Origin: Rhodanobacter sp.
GTDB lineage: Bacteria > Pseudomonadota > Gammaproteobacteria > Xanthomonadales > Rhodanobacteraceae
Assembly: GCA_004322005.1 (NCBI GenBank)
Contig: SCRF01000074.1
Span: forward strand, 1-35,518
DNA: 35,518 nucleotides
Reading direction: 5' to 3'
The notes under the pieces: model-generated
The model's database searches: none
The model's input: the letters and a program-made list of their open reading frames with translations, nothing else
What the model was told of the DNA's origin: nothing
Shown: positions 1 to 7,026 of the stretch, one piece after another
Layout: each line of letters opens with the position of its first letter
Numbering within the stretch: the stretch's first letter is position 1
Position numbers and translations under genes: made by a program

Positions 1-72
1 GTAGGAGCGCGCTTGCGCGCGATGCTCTTCCACGAAAATTCACAAGAGCATCGCGCGCAAGCGCGCTCCTAC
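1..72. repeat. REP-like palindromic repeat, copy 1
   Basis: The arms GTAGGAGCGCGCTTGCGCGC and its reverse complement form a near-perfect long inverted repeat, with inner arms GATGCTCTT and AAGAGCATC around a short loop. The outer ends match the other copies at 6918, 33866 and 35397 (GTAGGAGCGC...GCGCTCCTAC), but the CACCCTGTG block of those copies is here GCTTGC. It lies just past the 3' end of the minus-strand kinase gene and touches the window edge, so its left boundary is uncertain. Confidence 0.85.
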
Positions 73-116
73 GCAGCGGGGTTATTCGCGGTGTCCAGCG
101 GGCGGATGCGGCATGC

Positions 117-947
117 TCAGTCGTGCCGCAGTCCGATCACTTTGCGTGCGGTGTCGTATTCCACGCAGCTGTCGGCCAGCGCCGGCAGCGTGGCCAGGGC
201 ATGCCGGCTCAAGCGTTCGAAATGCGCCAGGAAGCGTTTCATCGCCGCCGCATCCATCGCCAGCGGCGCGCGGCGCGCCAGCAGGACCTGTTCCTGTTCG
301 CCGCGCCACTGGCGCACGATGTCCCAGCTCGGCGCCTGCAGCACGATCAACGCATCGAACTTGCGCCACAGCGGCTGATAGCCGCGCAACTGCTTGTTGA
401 CCCAGTGCCGCCAGCTGCCGTCGGGATCTTCCGTGCGCTCCAGCGCATTGACCGGGGTGGCGAGTGCGGCCTGCAACTGCGGACGGATGCCCAGCGCCCA
501 GCCCTCCACGATCACCAGCTTCGGCGGCTGCGTGATGCGCGGCCAGCGTGACGGCGGTACGCGCGTGTCGCGCCCTTTGTCGAAACGCGGATGCGTCACT
601 GGCAGCCTGGGCGATGCCTGCGGCAGGGCGGCCAGCACCGAGAGCAGCAATTCGATCTCGTGAGTGCCCGGCACGCCCCGCGTGCGCAGCAGGGGATGCA
701 CCTGCTGCGCCAGCACCTCGCGTTCGCTGCGGGCGTAATAGAAGTCGTCCAGCGAAAGCACCTCGGTGGCCCAGCCGCGCGCCTCGGCCTGGGCCTTCAT
801 CACCTGCGCCAGGGTGCTCTTGCCGCTGCCCTGCAAACCGGACAAGCCCAGCACGTAGGGACGCCGCGAACGGGCGATGCGTTCGGCGTAATGGTCGAGC
901 AGATGGCCGGCGAGGGCTTCGTTGGCCGGGTTGGCAGGAGGCTTCAT
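117..947 (-). CDS. P-loop kinase, probable D-glycerate 3-kinase
   Basis: This 276-residue cytoplasmic protein has a Walker A motif GLQGSGKST at residues 37-45. An SLDDFYY segment follows about 30 residues later, as in the phosphoribulokinase/uridine-kinase-like superfamily. The VLGLSGLQGSGKST start, the HPLLRTRGVPGTHE segment and the VIVEGW motif resemble the plant/yeast-type glycerate 3-kinases, which phosphorylate D-glycerate to 3-phosphoglycerate. The size fits that family. The start codon is ATG, but no strong Shine-Dalgarno sequence is visible before it, so the exact start is less certain. It is transcribed away from pdxH and stands alone. Another P-loop kinase of the same superfamily (pantothenate- or uridine-kinase-like) cannot be excluded from sequence alone. 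Confidence 0.75.
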   Translation of the reverse strand: MKPPANPANEALAGHLLDHYAERIARSRRPYVLGLSGLQGSGKSTLAQVMKAQAEARGWATEVLSLDDFYYARSEREVLAQQVHPLLRTRGVPGTHEIELLLSVLAALPQASPRLPVTHPRFDKGRDTRVPPSRWPRITQPPKLVIVEGWALGIRPQLQAALATPVNALERTEDPDGSWRHWVNKQLRGYQPLWRKFDALIVLQAPSWDIVRQWRGEQEQVLLARRAPLAMDAAAMKRFLAHFERLSRHALATLPALADSCVEYDTARKVIGLRHD

Positions 948-1165
948 CGGCGATCTGCCGTCGGGCGAGCCAGCGCCGGTACCGCGGGCCGGTCGCGGCG
1001 AAGCTGCAGCCTGCCGGCAGAACCGGTGCCGGCACAGCGCCTTGCTGTCGGCAGATTCACGGGGCCGTTACGGAGCGCGTGGGGCATTGCACTATCATTG
1101 GCAGTATTCATCCGCACCATGATGGCGCGGATTGGCCTCCATGCAAAAGGAAAGTTTCAAACGCC

Positions 1166-1756
1166 ATGCTCAATCCCGAGATCCTGGATACCTTCCAGCA
1201 GCTGATGGACGAAGCCAAGTCCAGCGGCGGCACGGAACCGACGGCCATGAACCTGGCCACCGTCGACAGCGCCGGTCGTGTGGCTTCGCGCATCGTGCTG
1301 CTCAAGGGCGTCGACGGACACGGCTTCCGTTTCTTCACCAATTACGAAAGCGACAAGGGCAGCCAGCTGGAGGCGCATCCGCAAGTCGCGTTGTGCTTCT
1401 TCTGGGAGAAGGTACGCCATGGCGTGCAGGTTCGGGTGGAAGGCTCGGCGCGCAAGCTGCCGGGCGAGGAGTCGGATGCCTACTTCGCCAGCCGTCCGCG
1501 CCTGAGCCAGATCGGCGCCTGGGCCTCGTTGCAGTCGCAGACCCTGCCCGACCGCGACACGTTCGAGCAGCGGGTGGCGCGCTTCGAGCAGCAATTCGAA
1601 GGGCGCGAGGTGACCCGGCCGCCGCACTGGGGCGGCTACCTGGTGGTGCCGGACACCGTCGAATTCTGGTACGGCGCCGAGTTCCGGCTGCACGAGCGCG
1701 TGCGCTGGAGCCGCCACGGCCAGACCACCTGGACCAGCCGCCTGCTTTATCCTTGA
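1166..1756 (+). CDS. pdxH: Pyridoxamine/pyridoxine 5'-phosphate oxidase
   Basis: PdxH oxidises pyridoxamine or pyridoxine 5'-phosphate to pyridoxal 5'-phosphate using FMN and oxygen, the last step of vitamin B6 synthesis and salvage. The 196-residue product shows the family hallmarks in order: AMNLATVDSAGRVASRIVLLKG near residue 30, FFTNYESDKG with the FMN-contacting segment, the SRPRLSQIGAWASLQSQ block near residue 110, and a C-terminal EFWYGAEFRLHERVRW followed by the typical RLLYP ending. The frame is open much further upstream, but homology begins only at this ATG, which follows AAGGAAAG about 11 nt upstream. The next gene begins 14 nt after the stop, so the two are probably co-transcribed. 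Confidence 0.95.
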   Translation: MLNPEILDTFQQLMDEAKSSGGTEPTAMNLATVDSAGRVASRIVLLKGVDGHGFRFFTNYESDKGSQLEAHPQVALCFFWEKVRHGVQVRVEGSARKLPGEESDAYFASRPRLSQIGAWASLQSQTLPDRDTFEQRVARFEQQFEGREVTRPPHWGGYLVVPDTVEFWYGAEFRLHERVRWSRHGQTTWTSRLLYP

Positions 1757-1770
1757 ATGAGCGGTCCTGA

Positions 1771-2568
1771 ATGAGCGACGCGTACCCCCGGCGCATCGTG
1801 TGCCTCACCGAGGAGCCGACCGAGGTGCTGTATGCGCTGGGCGAGGATCATCGCATCGTCGGCATTTCCGGCTTCACCGTGCGCCCGCCGCGCGCGCGCC
1901 GGGAGAAACCGAAGGTTTCCGCCTTCACCAGTGCGAAAATCGGCGAGATCCTGAAACTCGAACCGGATCTGGCGATCGGTTTCTCCGACATCCAGGCCGA
2001 CATCGCGCGCGAGCTGATCAAGGCCGGGGTGGAGGTGTGGATCAGCAACCACCGCAGCGTGGACGGCATCCTCGCCTATATCCGCCGGCTCGGCGCGATG
2101 GTTGGCGCGCACGAGAAAGCCGGGCGCTATGCGCAGCATGCCGAGCAACACATCGCCGCGATCCGTGCCGCCGCCGCGTCCTTGCCGCGGCGCCCGAAAG
2201 TGTATTTCGAGGAATGGGACGAGCCGATCATCACCGGCATCCGCTGGGTGGCGGAAATCATCGGCATTGCCGGCGGCGACGACTGCTTTCCCGAACTCGC
2301 GCGCGAGCCGCTGGCCAGGCAGCGGATCCTGCCCAACGGCGACGAGGTGGTGCGCCGCGCGCCGGACATCATCCTGGGTTCGTGGTGCGGCAAGCGCTTT
2401 CGCCCCGAGCGCGTGGCGGCGCGGACGGGCTGGGACGCTATCCCCGCCGTGCGCCACGGCGACCTGTACGAGATCAAGTCGCCGATCATCCTGCAACCGG
2501 GGCCGGCGGCGCTGTTCGACGGGCTGGATGCGATCCATCGGATCATCGCGGAGTGGGCGCTGCGCTGA
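1771..2568 (+). CDS. BtuF-like cobalamin/Fe-siderophore binding protein, no signal peptide
   Basis: The 265-residue product has the fold signature of helical-backbone class III substrate-binding proteins. RRIVCLTEEPTEVLYALGEDHRIVGISGF at the N-terminus corresponds to the usual 'RIVSLxPxxTExLxALG' start, followed by KIGEILKLEPDLAIGF and a C-terminal lobe with APDIILGSW and IPAVRHGDLYEI. Such proteins normally deliver vitamin B12 or iron chelates to an ABC importer in the periplasm. Here the mature fold begins at about residue 7, with no hydrophobic leader or lipobox, so a cytoplasmic location is inferred. No permease or ATPase gene is adjacent. It follows pdxH by 14 nt, suggesting a shared transcript. 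The ligand is unknown. Confidence 0.75.
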   Translation: MSDAYPRRIVCLTEEPTEVLYALGEDHRIVGISGFTVRPPRARREKPKVSAFTSAKIGEILKLEPDLAIGFSDIQADIARELIKAGVEVWISNHRSVDGILAYIRRLGAMVGAHEKAGRYAQHAEQHIAAIRAAAASLPRRPKVYFEEWDEPIITGIRWVAEIIGIAGGDDCFPELAREPLARQRILPNGDEVVRRAPDIILGSWCGKRFRPERVAARTGWDAIPAVRHGDLYEIKSPIILQPGPAALFDGLDAIHRIIAEWALR

Positions 2569-2590
2569 GCTTTCCGGTTTTCTGGCTGTT

Positions 2591-2673
2591 GTAGAAGCGC
2601 ACCCTGTGCGCGATGCTTTGCTTGGTTTGTGGGTTTAAGGCAAAGAGCTTTCGCTGTTCGCGCATGCTCCTGC
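2591..2673. repeat. Degenerate REP-like palindrome, copy 2
   Basis: The left arm GTAGAAGCGCACCCTGTGCG differs by one base from the window consensus. The inner CAAAGAGCTTTCGC and the right end CGCGCATGCTCCTGC are eroded relative to the intact copies, so the hairpin is partial. It lies between the convergent 3' ends of the BtuF-like gene and yggT. The rest of 2569-2779 shows only a small direct repeat (AAAGCTCTT twice near 2714-2732) and no gene. Confidence 0.6.
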
Positions 2674-2779
2674 ATGCGGCAAAAGAGAAGTACCTCGCCC
2701 TCCGAAGGAGGACGAAAGCTCTTAAAGCTCTTGCTTCAAAAAGGTGCCGGCCGAAGCCGTGTCATCTACGAGAGAAAAC

Positions 2780-3355
2780 TCAGCCGCCCATAGCCAGCCG
2801 AGCGCCCAAGTCGAGCAGCGGTGCGGCGATCAGCAGCCGCGCCAGCAGCAGGCCGATCATCACCGCCATCGGCGCGAAATCGAGATTGCCGGCGACCAGC
2901 TTGCCGTGCAGCGGGCGCAGCAACGGTTCGACGATGGCGCCGGCCAGCCGCAGCAGCGGCTGGCGGCGGTCCACCGCGAACATGCTCAGCAGCGACCAGC
3001 CGAAAATCAGCACCAGATACAACACCAGCACGAAGTCGAGCAGCTCGGCCAGCGCCAGCACCAGCAGTCCGGCGAAATGCGGCATCACGCCGAGCAGCGC
3101 AAACAGCACCAGGCGCTTGAGCAGCATCACCAGCCACGCCAGCAGCAGTGCGGCCAGATTGATCCGGCGCCAGTTGGGTATCGCCCGCCGCATCGGCGAC
3201 AGCACCGGGTTGGTGTAGCGGTAGATGAACTGGCTCAGCGGGTTGTGGAAGTCCGCCCGGCAGGCCTCGGCCAGCACGCGCACGATCAGCAGGGTGATCG
3301 CCGCATTGAAGGCGAGTCCGAGCAGAAACGACAGGGCGTTCAGCAGGTAGCTCAC
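2780..3355 (-). CDS. yggT: YggT family integral membrane protein
   Basis: The 191-residue protein is strongly hydrophobic, with two YGGT-type halves: roughly residues 1-90 containing an N-terminal membrane helix and the segment SQFIYRYTNPVLSPMRR, and residues 95-190 containing FGWSLLSMF and IVEPLLRPLH. The family has been linked to osmotic tolerance and membrane or cell-envelope functions, but its biochemical role is unsettled. The start is GTG, chosen because it overlaps the proC stop as GTGA (4 nt), the signature of translational coupling. The order proC-yggT beside pilT is conserved in many gammaproteobacteria, which supports the call. Confidence 0.9.
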   Translation of the reverse strand: MSYLLNALSFLLGLAFNAAITLLIVRVLAEACRADFHNPLSQFIYRYTNPVLSPMRRAIPNWRRINLAALLLAWLVMLLKRLVLFALLGVMPHFAGLLVLALAELLDFVLVLYLVLIFGWSLLSMFAVDRRQPLLRLAGAIVEPLLRPLHGKLVAGNLDFAPMAVMIGLLLARLLIAAPLLDLGARLAMGG

Positions 3356-4182
3356 GCATGCGCTCCCTTGTCCAGTTCGACGGCGAGTTCCACCCCACGC
3401 CGGGTGGCGGCGGCCACGGCACGCGCAACGACATGCGGCAGGCCATCGGCGGTGAAACTTTCCAGCGCCGCCTGGGTGGTGCCGTTCGGCGAGGTGACGC
3501 GCTGGCGCAGCACGGCGGGACCCTCGCCGCCTTCCACCAGCATGCGACCGGCGCCGAGGCAGGTTTGCGACGCCAGTGCGCGGGCGGTCTCGCGCGGCAG
3601 CCCCTGGGCCACCGCGGCCTCTTCCAGCGCCTCGACCAGGGCGAAGAAATAGGCCGGCGCGGAACCGGAGATCGCGGTGACCGTGTCCATCAGCGCTTCG
3701 TCGTCGACCCAGCGGGTGATCCCGGCGGCATCGAGGATATGCTGTGCCTGCGCCTTCTGCTCCGGGCTGACGCGACCGTTCGCGCACAGGCCGGTGGCGC
3801 CGGCGCCGATCAGTGCCGGGGTGTTCGGCATGCAGCGCACGATCGGCAGACCGCTGCCGAACCAGCGCGCCAGCTGATCCAGGCGCACGCCGGCGGCGAT
3901 CGAGATCAGCAACGGCCGGTTGCGTTGCAGGGGGTCGCGCAGTTCGTTGCCGATCGCCGGCATGATCTGCGGCTTGACCGCCAGCACGATGACTTCGGCC
4001 TCGGCCGCGGCGAGCCGGTTTCCCGCGTAGCAGGCGACGCCGAATTCGCGACCGAGCGTTTGACGCGCCTCGGCCAGCGGTTCGGCCACGCTGATGCTGG
4101 AAGCGGCCATGCCGGTCTTCAGCAGGCCGCCGATCAGGCTGCGCGCCATGTTGCCGCCGCCGATAAAGGTCATACGTGTCAT
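3352..4182 (-). CDS. proC: Pyrroline-5-carboxylate reductase
   Basis: ProC reduces 1-pyrroline-5-carboxylate to L-proline with NAD(P)H, the final step of proline synthesis. The 276-residue protein starts with the Rossmann motif FIGGGNMARSLIGGLL (residues 5-20), has AVKPQIM near residue 70 and RCMPNTPALIGAG near 120, and carries the C-terminal family signature as AISGSAPAYFFALVEAL followed by LRQRVTSPNGTTQAAL. The ATG at 4182 is preferred to upstream in-frame codons because family homology begins there and GAGGAA lies about 10 nt upstream. A second in-frame ATG three codons in is an alternative. The gene is coupled to yggT and divergent from pilT. The yggS gene often found upstream of proC is not present here. 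Confidence 0.95.
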   Translation of the reverse strand: MTRMTFIGGGNMARSLIGGLLKTGMAASSISVAEPLAEARQTLGREFGVACYAGNRLAAAEAEVIVLAVKPQIMPAIGNELRDPLQRNRPLLISIAAGVRLDQLARWFGSGLPIVRCMPNTPALIGAGATGLCANGRVSPEQKAQAQHILDAAGITRWVDDEALMDTVTAISGSAPAYFFALVEALEEAAVAQGLPRETARALASQTCLGAGRMLVEGGEGPAVLRQRVTSPNGTTQAALESFTADGLPHVVARAVAAATRRGVELAVELDKGAHA

Positions 4183-4531
4183 GCAAAAGATTCCTCGATC
4201 AGTCGTCCAGACTGCGTACCTTACCGGAGCCGGCGCGGCACTGCCGTGGCGCGCACGGGAATGGCCAGGCAACGGTTTTTCGACGTTCCCCCGGACGCGG
4301 TCGACAGTTTGCGTGGAGGCGGCCGGGAAACACTGGCCGCACGGCCTGCTGCGCGAGTAGTATCGACGCGCCGGCAGGGGGTTCGGGTGGTTCGTTCAGG
4401 AGTTCGGCGGCATGGCGCGTTGCGCCGCAGCGGATCACCTGCGCGAACTTGAGTCTGCATCCGCGATGCGGCATCCGATCCACGCCATCCAGACGATCGC
4501 CAGCCACGCGGTCAGTTGAAGGGAACGACAG
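4183..4531. other. Intergenic region between divergent proC and pilT, no gene seen
   Basis: This 349-nt stretch must hold the promoters for proC-yggT (-) and pilT (+). No convincing -35/-10 pair was found. The pilT ribosome site GAAGGGA lies at about 4516-4522. Minus-strand translations of this interval were scanned for the C-terminal signature of YggS, which occupies this slot in Pseudomonas, and none was found. The short reading frames present are Arg/Pro-rich and look like high-GC noise. Confidence 0.6.
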
Positions 4532-5569
4532 ATGGACATTGCTGAACTGCTTGCCTTCTCGGTGAAGAACAAGGCCTCGGACCTGCACTTGTCCGCCGGG
4601 CTGCCGCCGATGATCCGCGTCGACGGCGACGTGCGCCGCATCAACATCCCGGCGCTGGAGCACAAGCAGGTGCACTCGCTGATCTACGACATCATGTCGG
4701 ACAAGCAGCGGCGCGATTACGAAGAATTCTACGAAACCGACTTCTCGTTCGAGATCCCCGGGCTGGCGCGCTTCCGCGTCAACGCGTTCAACCAGAACCG
4801 CGGCGCCGGCGCGGTGTTCCGCACGATTCCGTCCGAGGTGCTGACGCTGGAGGATCTGGGTTGCCCGCGGATCTTCAAGGAGTTGATCGAGCAGCCGCAG
4901 GGGCTGATCCTGGTGACCGGCCCGACCGGCTCGGGCAAGTCGACCACGCTGGCGGCGATGGTCGACCACATCAACAAGAACGAATACGGGCACATGCTGA
5001 CGATCGAGGACCCGATCGAGTTCGTGCATACCTCGCAGAAGTGCCTGGTCAACCAGCGCGAAATCCATCGCGACACGCTGGGCTTCAACGAGGCGCTGCG
5101 CTCTGCGCTGCGCGAGGATCCGGATTACATCCTGGTCGGCGAGTTGCGCGACCTGGAAACCATCCGGCTGGCCCTGACCGCGGCGGAAACCGGCCACCTG
5201 GTGTTTGCCACCGTGCATACCAGCTCGGCGGCCAAGACCATCGACCGCATCATCGACGTGTTCCCCGCCGGCGAAAAGCCGATGGTGCGCTCGATGCTGT
5301 CCGAATCGCTGCGCGCGGTGGTCTCGCAATCGCTGCTGAAGAAGGTGGGTGGCGGCCGCATCGCGGCGCACGAGATCATGGTCGGCATCCCGGCGATCCG
5401 CAACCTGATCCGCGAGGACAAGGTGGCGCAGATGTATTCGTCGATCCAGACCGGCCAGCAGTTCGGCATGCAGACGCTGGATCAGTGCCTGCAGGATCTA
5501 GTCAAGCGAGGCGTGGTGACCCGCCAGCAGGCGTTCGGCTATGCCAAGAACAAGGACGCTTTCAAGTGA
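4532..5569 (+). CDS. pilT: Type IV pilus retraction ATPase PilT
   Basis: PilT is the hexameric cytoplasmic ATPase that depolymerises the pilus and drives twitching. The 345-residue protein has an N-terminal PAS-like part (SDLHLSAGLPPMIRVDGDVRRI), Walker A GPTGSGKST at 130-138, the Asp box TIEDPIEFVH near 162-171, a Walker B segment ILVGELRD near 206, the His box HLVFATVHT near 227, and the PilT hallmark AIRNLIRE at 288-295, which is required for retraction. Length and motifs match the family exactly. The ATG is preceded by GAAGGGA. pilU follows after a 154-nt gap filled mostly by a palindromic element, so the usual tight pilT-pilU linkage is disturbed. Confidence 0.98.
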   Translation: MDIAELLAFSVKNKASDLHLSAGLPPMIRVDGDVRRINIPALEHKQVHSLIYDIMSDKQRRDYEEFYETDFSFEIPGLARFRVNAFNQNRGAGAVFRTIPSEVLTLEDLGCPRIFKELIEQPQGLILVTGPTGSGKSTTLAAMVDHINKNEYGHMLTIEDPIEFVHTSQKCLVNQREIHRDTLGFNEALRSALREDPDYILVGELRDLETIRLALTAAETGHLVFATVHTSSAAKTIDRIIDVFPAGEKPMVRSMLSESLRAVVSQSLLKKVGGGRIAAHEIMVGIPAIRNLIREDKVAQMYSSIQTGQQFGMQTLDQCLQDLVKRGVVTRQQAFGYAKNKDAFK

Positions 5570-5570
5570 G

Positions 5571-5709
5571 CGGGACCGGGGACCAGGGACCGGGGACAGG
5601 CAAGAGCGGATATTCGAGTACACGCGAGCGCGGCAGTCGCACCTTGATGTTCCGGCGGGAACGAAACGCAGCCTGGTTTCTGGTCTCCGCTCCCTGGTCC
5701 CCGGTCCCG
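5571..5709. repeat. Long-arm palindromic element between pilT and pilU
   Basis: The left arm 5571-5589 (CGGGACCGGGGACCAGGGA) is the exact reverse complement of 5691-5709, a 19-bp perfect inverted repeat. Each arm contains tandem GGGACC(A/G) units. Inner parts such as GACCGGGGACAGG versus CCTGGTTTCTGGTC extend the pairing imperfectly. The element begins 2 nt after the pilT stop and ends just before the pilU AGGAG site. Similar GGGACC/GGGAATC repeats are common in Xanthomonadales genomes, so a non-autonomous mobile or REP-type repeat is likely. Confidence 0.8.
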
Positions 5710-5723
5710 CAGGAGTTCAAGCC

Positions 5724-6896
5724 ATGAGCGATTTCGATTTCACCTCGTTCCTGAAACTGATGGTGCACAAGAAGGCATCGGATCTGTTCATCACCGCAGG
5801 CGTGGCACCGTCGATGAAGGTGCAGGGCCGGATCGTGCCGATCACGCAGAGTCCGTTGTCGGTGCAGCAGTCGCGCGACATGGTGCTCAACGTGATGACG
5901 CCCTCGCAGCGCGAGGAGTTCGAGAAGACCCACGAGTGCCAGTTCGCGATTTCCGCGCAGGGCGTGGGCCGCTTCCGCGTGTCGTGCTTCTACCAGCGCA
6001 ATTGCGTGGGCATGGTGCTGCGCCGGATCGAGTCGAAGATCCCGACCGTCGAGGAGCTGAACCTGCCGCCGGTGCTCAAGCAGCTGGCGATGACCAAGCG
6101 CGGCATCATCGTGTTCGTCGGTGCCACCGGCTCGGGCAAGTCGACCTCGCTGGCGGCGATGATCGGCTACCGCAACCAGAATTCCACCGGCCACATCATC
6201 ACGATCGAGGATCCGATCGAGTACGTGCACAAGCACGAGGGCTGCATCGTCACCCAGCGCGAAATCGGCATCGACACCGACAGCTGGGACAATGCGCTGA
6301 AGAACACCCTGCGCCAGGCGCCCGACGTGATCATGATCGGCGAGGTGCGTACCCGCGAGGGCATGGACCATGCGATCGCCTTCGCCGAAACCGGCCATCT
6401 GGTGCTTTGCACGCTGCATGCGAACAATGCCAACCAGGCGATGGACCGCATTCTGCACTTCTTCACCGAGGATCGTCGCGAGCAGTTGCTGATGGACCTG
6501 TCGCTGAATCTGAAGGGCATCATCGCGCAGATGCTGATCCCCACCCCCGACGGCAAGGCTCGCCGGGTAGCGGTGGAGGTGCTGCTGGGGACGCCGCTGG
6601 TGCAGGACTACATCCGCCAGGGCGAGATCCACAAGCTCAAGGAAGTGATGAAGGAATCCACCTTGCTCGGCATGAAAACCTTCGATCAGAGTCTGGTCGA
6701 GCTGTATCACGCCGGTGAGATCTCCTACGAGGACGCGCTGCGTCACGCCGACAGCTCCAACGAAGTGCGCCTGGCCATCAAGCTGGCACAGGGCGGCGAC
6801 GCCCACACCCTGTCGCAGGGGCTCGACGGCGTGGAAGTCGAGGAGACCAGCGATACGCGCAACTTCGGCGGCGGCAACAGCATGCTCAATCGCTGA
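5724..6896 (+). CDS. pilU: Type IV pilus retraction ATPase accessory protein PilU
   Basis: PilU is a PilT paralogue that co-assembles with or assists PilT in forceful pilus retraction. The 390-residue protein has Walker A GATGSGKST at 133-141, TIEDPIEYVH after it, the Walker B segment VIMIGEVRTREGMD, and the His-box region HLVLCTLHANNANQAMDRI. The C-terminal extension beyond PilT, including LGMKTFDQSLVELYHAGEISYEDALRHADSSNEVRL, is typical of PilU. The ATG is preceded by AGGAG at 5711-5715. An upstream in-frame extension runs through the palindromic repeat and is not coding. The gene is probably expressed with pilT. Confidence 0.97.
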   Translation: MSDFDFTSFLKLMVHKKASDLFITAGVAPSMKVQGRIVPITQSPLSVQQSRDMVLNVMTPSQREEFEKTHECQFAISAQGVGRFRVSCFYQRNCVGMVLRRIESKIPTVEELNLPPVLKQLAMTKRGIIVFVGATGSGKSTSLAAMIGYRNQNSTGHIITIEDPIEYVHKHEGCIVTQREIGIDTDSWDNALKNTLRQAPDVIMIGEVRTREGMDHAIAFAETGHLVLCTLHANNANQAMDRILHFFTEDRREQLLMDLSLNLKGIIAQMLIPTPDGKARRVAVEVLLGTPLVQDYIRQGEIHKLKEVMKESTLLGMKTFDQSLVELYHAGEISYEDALRHADSSNEVRLAIKLAQGGDAHTLSQGLDGVEVEETSDTRNFGGGNSMLNR

Positions 6897-6917
6897 AGCG
6901 GTGCAATGCAATATCTG

Positions 6918-7003
6918 GTAGGAGCGCACCCTGTGCGCGAATGCTCTTTACCGGCGCCCAGGCTCCTGGACAAGAGCTTTTCGCGCACAGGGTGCGCTCC
7001 TAC
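6918..7003. repeat. REP-like palindromic repeat, copy 3
   Basis: The left arm GTAGGAGCGCACCCTGTG and the matching right arm CACAGGGTGCGCTCCTAC enclose inner segments GCTCTT and AAGAGC. The predicted hairpin fills the gap between the convergent 3' ends of pilU and the lipoprotein gene. No T-run follows on either side, so it is not a textbook terminator, though a transcript from either direction would fold strongly here. Confidence 0.9.
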
Positions 7004-7026
7004 GCCATGGCGGCCCGGCCAGAACG

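Noticed and set aside
1084..1112. TTGCAC and TATTCAT as a pdxH promoter.
   Set aside because: The spacing is 12-13 nt, too short for a sigma-70 promoter, and no better pair was found.
548..1165. In-frame extension upstream of pdxH and overlap with the kinase gene.
   Set aside because: The added residues are Arg/Ala/Pro-rich and antisense to the kinase gene. PdxH homology begins at 1166.
6918..7003. Treating the palindromes as tRNA genes or classical Rho-independent terminators.
   Set aside because: There is no cloverleaf and no U-tract after the stems, and the repeat is shared between unrelated loci, so a repeat family is the better description.
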